Shown here: positions 58,157-64,000 of the stretch, one piece after another | How positions within the stretch are numbered: position 1 is the first letter of the stretch | Layout: each line of letters begins with the position of its first letter | Assembly: GCA_032719365.1 (NCBI GenBank) | Contig: CM064871.1 | Span: forward strand, 62,322,416 to 62,386,415 | Reading direction: 5' to 3' | Length of the DNA: 64,000 nucleotides | DNA from: Prinsepia uniflora | Taxonomy: Eukaryota > Streptophyta > Magnoliopsida > Rosales > Rosaceae | The notes under the pieces: model-generated | What the model saw: the letters and a program-made list of their open reading frames with translations, nothing else | Databases searched by the model: none | What the model was told of the DNA's origin: nothing | Position numbers and translations under genes: made by a program

Positions 58157-59040
58157 TCATATATAAACACAAACATATTTATTTTATATCAAACTTATAT
58201 TAATTCATATAAACGTTACATATATGTATTAAAAACATTATATATATGTTCCTATATGCATTAACCACACACTTAAATATATGTATATATTTAAGTTATA
58301 TATGTTATTAAACATAAAACACGTATTTAACAGCATTAATACATATGTATATATACATGCACATTTAAGAAAGTATATATGTAAATATGCAATATAAATG
58401 TTAGAAATGTTAACATATATTAATGTGCATAGTTACATATTAATAGCATTTAATTAAAAATATTAAATAAAAAAAAAAGCGAAAAAGGAGCTGCTACAAA
58501 AGATGAATTGGGACGAATCTCCAAATATACCGAGTCAAACACATATAGTAGGAGAGAGCACCTCACATTGACATCAGCCATAAAAGCTGACATCACCCGC
58601 AGCGTGGTCTCCGCACTAGTTGACAACATCCAAGTAAACGTGTTGTTACAAGCTGACATCATCAAATCCCTTCCACCAATCAGTAGTGGCCACAAGACCA
58701 CGCACTGCAACAGATCACATTTTTGTCCAATCATGTCCACATGACATCCCATTGCTTCACAAACAAATGCTAGCCCACCAGCTAGGCCACCCAATCAAAA
58801 GCAACCACCTATATGTGTCTCATAAGCATCTGACAAGCCTACATTAGCAAGTTGACGCCAGCCTGGCGTCAACACCACATCGCGCAGACAACGCCTGACC
58901 CATCTACTATGCAACCCAATAAAAAGCCAGTTCAGCCGCTGACAAAAAGATGCCCCACCAGCTTCTTGTCCAATCAGCGCACGAGTGTAGCTCCACGTGG
59001 CAGACACGGGTCGTACGTCACCCGACACGCAGGGCCCATG
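58157..59040. other. Tat-like element 3' non-coding region
   Basis: First AT-rich with many ATATAT runs (58,157-58,480), then more balanced sequence. It contains a perfect inverted repeat GTTGACGCCAG-C-CTGGCGTCAAC at 58,851-58,873. No gene is seen. The apparent ORFs of 78-114 codons are without domain. Confidence 0.6.
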
Positions 59041-59825
59041 TGTCACGACCCGACTCATCTAGCACAATATAGTCTATTTTGAGCTCAGCCCTCACAATTT
59101 TATTCTCGGGAGCTCACATGCAACTTCCTAGTAGGTCACCCATCTTGGGATTGCACTAGCCTCAACTCGCTTAACTTTAGAGTTCCTAAGGAATCCAAAT
59201 CCAGTGGAGCTCCCAAAAGGCCTTGTGTTAGATAGATACGTGTCCACACATATAAGGTACTTCACCTTTCCCTCCCCGAGCGATGTGGGATTGTTCACCG
59301 ATCTTGCTTTTCCAAGCTCACGGGTCTTGCTCACTGTTCTTTCTTCTCAAGCTCACAGGTCTTGCTCACCGTTCTTGCTTCCAAGACTGGGTATTACAAT
59401 CCACCCCCCTTGGGGCCCAGCGTCCTCACTAGTACACTTCCGGTCAGGGTCTGATTCTGATACCAAATTTTCCCGACCCGACTCATCTAGCACAATATTG
59501 TCCGTTTTGAGCCCAACCCTCACGGTTTTGTTCTCGGGAGCTCACGTGCAACTTCCCAGTAGGTCACCCATCTTGGGATTGCACTAGTCTCAACTAGCTT
59601 AATTTTAGAGTTCCCAAGGAATCCAAAGCAAGTGAGCTCCCAAAAGGCCTTGTGTTAGATAGATACGTGCTCACACATATAAGGTACTTCACCTTTCCTT
59701 CCCTAAGCGATGTGAGATTGTTCACCGATCTTGCCTTTCCAAGCTCACGAGTCTTGCTCACTATTCTTGCTTCTCAAACTCACGGGTCTTACTCACCGTT
59801 CTTGCTTCCATGACCGTGTATTACA
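59041..59825 (-). mobile_element. Cassandra TRIM retrotransposon, copy 3
   Basis: LTRs are 59,041-59,398 and 59,469-59,825, with the 5S-like segment on the minus strand in each (GTAGGTCACCCATCTTGGGA on the plus strand). The interior contains a decayed primer site (GATTCTGATACCA on the plus strand) and the CCACCCCCCTTGG purine-tract complement. I could not find a clean 5-bp target duplication (left GCCCA, right CCACG). It lies in the 3' region of the Tat-like element. Confidence 0.88.
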
Positions 59826-60145
59826 CCACGACCCACTCCCTCCATTTAAAATCATCTAATCAGCTAGTGCGTATGACCGAGCGGCCAGACAACATCTGCG
59901 ACGTGCCTGACGTGTGTTACGTGGCTAAAAACTTCCTTGCTCCAACTAATCGTGGGCCGCCACTTGTCCACACCACTCACATCAACCCCCACATGCTGAG
60001 CCCGCATCATGCCTTGCCAATCGAATAAGCCAACATGTCCACTTGCGTCAGCCGAAGGCTGACGTTGTACTTCAGGGCATCAACTGTTACCCGCCACATG
60101 TCAACCACCCTTTTACACACCCAGACTGTAGTCGACGGCCCCCAC
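59826..60145. other. Tat-like element 3' region before the LTR
   Basis: About 320 bp without recognised features apart from TGACG-containing phrases. It leads into the probable 3' LTR. Confidence 0.45.
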
Positions 60146-61216
60146 TGTTGACATCCTTGTTGATTTCACACTCACTGATTCCCAACCTTGCCTTTTCTCG
60201 ATTTTTGTCACGGGAAACCAAACAGGGAAGAAAATTAGAGGAGATTGAAAGAAAAAATTACCCGATGAAGTCTCTCTTCACCTCGGCAGAACAACAACAA
60301 TTTTTTAAAAAATTTCCAAGATAGGGGATTTTTTTTTCCATTTTAGAAGAATGAAACCACAAACTTCTATTTAAAAAAGAAATTAAACACTAGCTCATAA
60401 ATAAGGTTTAATTTCAAATGGGCCATCAGGAAGTATAAGCCACAACCCCAAAATTTCTTCAAGTTAGAAGGCCAACTCCTTTCAAGGTACAAGCCCAACT
60501 TTGGTAGTTTAAATATCACAATTCGAAGTCAATTTTCACTTGATCCACAACTCCAAACCCAATGAAACTTCTCGAAAATATTCAAAAACCCGTACATCCC
60601 TTAGGATTCCCTGAATTCCTAAGCGATGTGAGGGCATTTATGGAACCCAAAATCACCCAAAAATTATGGAGTTGTCACGTGGCCTATAATTTCCAAAATG
60701 TCCAAATTGCCCATGGTAATAACATTAACGGCTTACAAACACCCGCATATTAAATAATATATTTATCAGTTGAGTATATTATTTAATCGAGTTAAAGTCT
60801 CAATAGTATTAATATTCTCCCTGATAATTAATTTTCATTATTCTTAATAATGGTCAATTATTATTAATATTAAATTATAATAATTATCATCATAATGAGC
60901 AATTATTACAATTATTAAGTAATATATTTAAATAAAAATATATTATTTATTAATTAAAAAATCAATCAACCAATCAGAACGCAACGTGGCTCCCAAGAAT
61001 TCTCTATAAATAAAGACATTCATTTCACTTTCAAATGTAATTTGACACAATGCTACTTAAACTCTTGTGATTTTCTCTCAAATTTGATTTAAATATCCGA
61101 GCGTTCTTGGTAGAACAACCCCCTGGGGTCTCGATCAGAACAAACGATAGCTTACTGTTTACTGATTGCAGGAATTAAAGAGATTTTTACGAGTACGAAC
61201 AAATTTTGCTTCAACA
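60146..61216 (+). repeat. Probable 3' LTR of the Tat-like element
   Basis: Starts TGTTGACATCC and ends TTGCTTCAACA, so the ends form the short inversion TGTTGA/TCAACA. Length is 1,071 bp. A promoter is visible: CCAATCAG near 60,970 and TATAAATA at 61,005-61,012. The 5' LTR is absent because the element is truncated, so neither LTR identity nor a target duplication can confirm the borders. No clear polypurine tract precedes the chosen start. Confidence 0.5.
61005..61012 (+). promoter_or_regulatory. TATA box of the Tat-like LTR
   Basis: TATAAATA, about 35 bp downstream of a CCAAT motif and about 205 bp before the presumed LTR end. This is typical spacing for a U3/R promoter. Confidence 0.55.
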
Positions 61217-61333
61217 TACATTATCGATATCAATATGCTTTTACCAAATTATACTTCTCTTCAATTAATAGATCTATGTCAATTCGTAGTTATTTTATTT
61301 TTATGAAAACACACAACAAGAATTATTTATAAC

Positions 61334-62396
61334 CAGGGCCGGCCAATAGGGAGGGCAGGAGGGGCCTAGGCCCCGAGCCCAAAAATGTTGAAGGATCCAA
61401 AATTAAGTTTTTTTGTTATATTTAAAAAAATAGTAAGATGTATGATAATTTAGACGGGGGATACGAGTGAGCAGGAAACAGAAGGATTGTCTCATTCAAA
61501 GTTCCAAGAAGAAAACACAGTGTTTCAATATTATAATTCAATGTTCCAAGGTTAAATATCAATCTCATTCAATCTCAAATTCTCAATTGTTCTAAATTTT
61601 TAATTTTTTGCAATCTCATTCAAACTCTCAAACCCTAACCTCAATTTCTCAACAATTTGCTTTTTCAGTTGAAGACATCTAGGCATTTTCACCCCCCTTC
61701 TAAAAGCCTTATCCGAGATATTCTTAAGTTATAAACTTCAAACAGAGGTAATTTAATTTAATAGAATTCCTATTAAAATTTCCCTAATTGAACACTTCCA
61801 TTTAGCAACTTTCCCTTATGGGTGTTGTAGTTTTTGACGACGGGAAGACCCCCTCATATAATCAAAGGACCAATGTTATGAGTCTAAGCCACAAACCTAA
61901 CATTACAAATGGCAGGTCAGTTCTTACTCTTTGTTAGAAATTATAAATTATGTCTCTTTAGTTGCTTTTTTGTGTGCCTTTGAATCCTTAATTACGTCTT
62001 TTTTGCATGCTAGAAAAAGTTCAAGGAACTCACCTAAATTGATAAGGTCACTGTTACAAAGGTTCTTAATTTAACAATATTTAATTATATTCTTGTTTTG
62101 AATATGGAAATTTGTATATAGTTGCAAATTGCTTACTGGTTTTACAAAAAAAAAATATAAGATTTGTTTTAAAAAAAATTAAATGTAATGTTTTGGACAT
62201 GATATACTCTTTTTTCTTTGTTTGGGGTTTTGTCCTAATATATGAGTTTTCTCATAACAAAAATTTTAACGATGCTTCTTAATAAAAATATAATATAATC
62301 AATTTATAAAATTTACATTTTCTATAATTAAGTATGCGAATTGAGGCCCCATTTTTTATTTTTACCTTAAGCCTCTAAATGTTTGGACCGACTTTA
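61334..62396. mobile_element. Non-autonomous hAT-like DNA transposon, decayed right end
   Basis: The left end is CAGGGCCGGCC, a common hAT terminus. The right end reads GGACCGACTTTA where CGGCCCTG would be expected; all four differences are C-to-T or G-to-A. TTTATAAC (8 bp, the hAT length) flanks it at 61,326-61,333 and 62,397-62,404. Subterminal GGGGCCTAGGCCCC on the left pairs in kind with GAGGCCCC on the right. The 1,063-bp interior is AT-rich and non-coding. Confidence 0.75.
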
Positions 62397-62419
62397 TTTA
62401 TAACACACAACGAATTCTT

Positions 62420-62569
62420 CGCAAATATCTACTTGTATGGTTGATGTCATATGTAAAGATCATATTTAAATACAAATTAATTACAACATCGCAAATATTC
62501 TACTTGTATGGTTGATGTGGTTGATGTCATATGTAAAGATCATATTTAAATACAAATTAATTACAACAT
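62420..62569. repeat. Direct duplication of ~70-80 bp
   Basis: CGCAAATAT.CTACTTGTATGG through AATTAATTACAACAT occurs at 62,420-62,489 and again at 62,490-62,569. The second copy has a small internal GGTTGATGT duplication. The copies are otherwise almost identical. Confidence 0.85.
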
Positions 62570-64000
62570 AATGGTGATGTGAATTCCACAATTGACTAAT
62601 TTATTATGCATTAAAATACATTAGGTTAGTTAATTAGTTCTCTTTGTTTATTTCTATGCTGGTTTATATTAGGTTGATAATTTGTCAAGGTTGGTGAATC
62701 TCTTATATGCAACAAATAAAAAACAAACAGAAGAAAATGGAATGAAAAAAATTAAGTGCTAAAAGATTATAACTGTCAAAATGTGTTCCCCTTTTTCTTA
62801 TGAGTAGGCAGGCAGTGAGCTTTGACATTAAGGTTTCTCTAATTATTCTTCATCAAGAGGGCGACCCCTTGCCTAACCACGCTCTAAGAATCCAATTTTC
62901 CTTTGGACATCAATGAGAAAGACCGATGGAATGTTACACCTTCCTGTCTTTAATTATTTATCCGAACATTTAGAATGACACTTAAAAATAAGAATAAAAA
63001 AATTTACTATTAAATGAAACGGTGTCATCAATGTTTATGCTTCAACAAGATATTGATGTTTTAATTTTTTTGAAAAAAATTATTAAAACTTATATAAAAA
63101 AAATTAAGAAAGAAGATGAACAATCAATCTGGGTTTCATCATCATCATTATCGTATCATCTTCTGTTTCTTCGTTTAATTGAAATTGGATGATGGATTCT
63201 ACAAAAAAAAACTCAATCCCAAATCTTAATCCCAATTTGAGTTTGGTGGGAATCTGGGTTTGAATAACCCTAAACCCAATCTGAAACAAATCCCAATCCC
63301 AAATCCTAATCCCAATTTAAGTTTGAACATTGAATCTACATTGTTGTTTCAGAGCATGCTACAAAGAAAAAGAAAGAGAATGTAAAACCCAAGTACCGGG
63401 TTGGATTGAGTAGATTTAGTCACATATATAAATGTCCAAGCACTTTGTCCGGCTGGGTTTTTATCGGGTTTTACGGGCTGGGTCAAAATAAGCCCACTCA
63501 GGTCGGGCTCAATTGGGCTTTTTAAATTATTTAGAAAATAAATAGATAAATATGGAAAAAAATATTTAAAAAAGATGCTCGAGATTTTTTTGTCTATTAG
63601 TTTGATGACCATATGATAAATTTGTTGGTTAAATAAATATATTATAAGTTTATTCTCAAATTTCCTTACTTTCACTTTCAATTTCACTCTCAATTTCACT
63701 CTCAAAGTCAAATTACCTCACTTTTACTCTCAATTCTCAAGTCGAAGTTTGGTTAATTTGGGTTAGACTTATGGGTCAGGTTTATATAGATGGACCGTGT
63801 TGGGCTTCATCGGACTAGGCCTATCAGATATATTGGGTTCAAACACCTAAGCCCAAGTCCGGCCCACGAAATTTCGAGCTGAGCCGATCCACGGTCCATA
63901 ACGCGTCGAGTTGGGTTTTTATCTATTGGACCAAGTGGACCCCCACAAGCCCATAAACTTTTGAGCCAAATAATAAGGGCTAATTTGGTATGCAAAAATG
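62570..64000. other. AT-rich intergenic DNA, no gene recognised
   Basis: Contains a short repeated phrase AATCCCAAATC.TAATCCCAATTT (63,216-63,320) and sequence resembling degraded repeats (63,400-63,980, rich in GGGTT/GGGCTT). ORFs up to 120 codons on the minus strand have no recognisable domain. Confidence 0.5.

Noticed and set aside
59041..59825. Target-site duplication for Cassandra copy 3
   Set aside because: Flanks GCCCA and CCACG do not match, so no duplication is claimed although the element itself is clear.

Overview
The window is nuclear DNA of a flowering plant, most likely a woody eudicot. Three things point there: intron-bearing genes with GT-AG junctions, a class III (secretory) plant peroxidase, and several plant-specific transposon families. 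The species cannot be named from the sequence alone. Almost everything right of about 13.2 kb is nested transposable elements.

Left part (1-13,212): tandem repeats of about 347 bp (1-762), a truncated duplicate of a DnaJ gene (763-2,481, minus), a chimeric stretch of unknown origin (2,482-4,476), an intronless class III peroxidase with a long Asn/Pro/Gln-rich N-terminal extension (4,477-5,913, plus), and an intact 11-exon DnaJ gene of the ARG1/ARL family (6,628-10,172, minus; spliced CDS 1,236 nt, 411 aa). The peroxidase sits between two near-identical 1.7-kb copies of the middle of the DnaJ gene. AT-rich intergenic DNA with one likely MITE follows.

Middle part (13,222-31,347): a 10.4-kb Mutator-like element with about 200-bp inverted repeats and a perfect 9-bp target duplication. 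It carries a small two-exon GRF zinc-finger/membrane protein gene and remnants of a transposase whose catalytic core is missing. Two complete solo LTRs and one LTR fragment are inserted in it. A LINE relic follows, split by two solo LTRs, then a Cassandra TRIM element carrying 5S rRNA-like sequence.

Right part (31,348-64,000): a truncated Tat-like Ty3/gypsy element (dead integrase, 24-bp minisatellite, decayed antisense ORF, 3' LTR) holds a nested set of insertions: solo LTR > LARD-2 > LARD-1, plus a second Cassandra and a 482-bp internally deleted LTR. LARD means a large retrotransposon derivative with long LTRs and a non-coding interior. Each nested insertion is supported by matching 5-bp target duplications. 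The two LTRs of LARD-1 differ at only about five bases plus one indel, so it inserted recently. A third Cassandra and a decayed non-autonomous hAT element follow.

One LTR family (about 2.6-3.2 kb, TGTAACGACCCG...CCTGACA) accounts for eight insertions. Its members share a conserved 21-nt hairpin near the primer-binding site and paired TGACGT motifs near the LTR 5' end. Only three genes look intact: the peroxidase, the DnaJ gene and the GRF gene. I saw no tRNA gene, CRISPR array or genuine 5S gene, and no clearly new biological system. The strongest leads are the LTR regulatory signals, the cargo gene of the Mutator-like element, the 482-bp mini-LTR and the unusual peroxidase.
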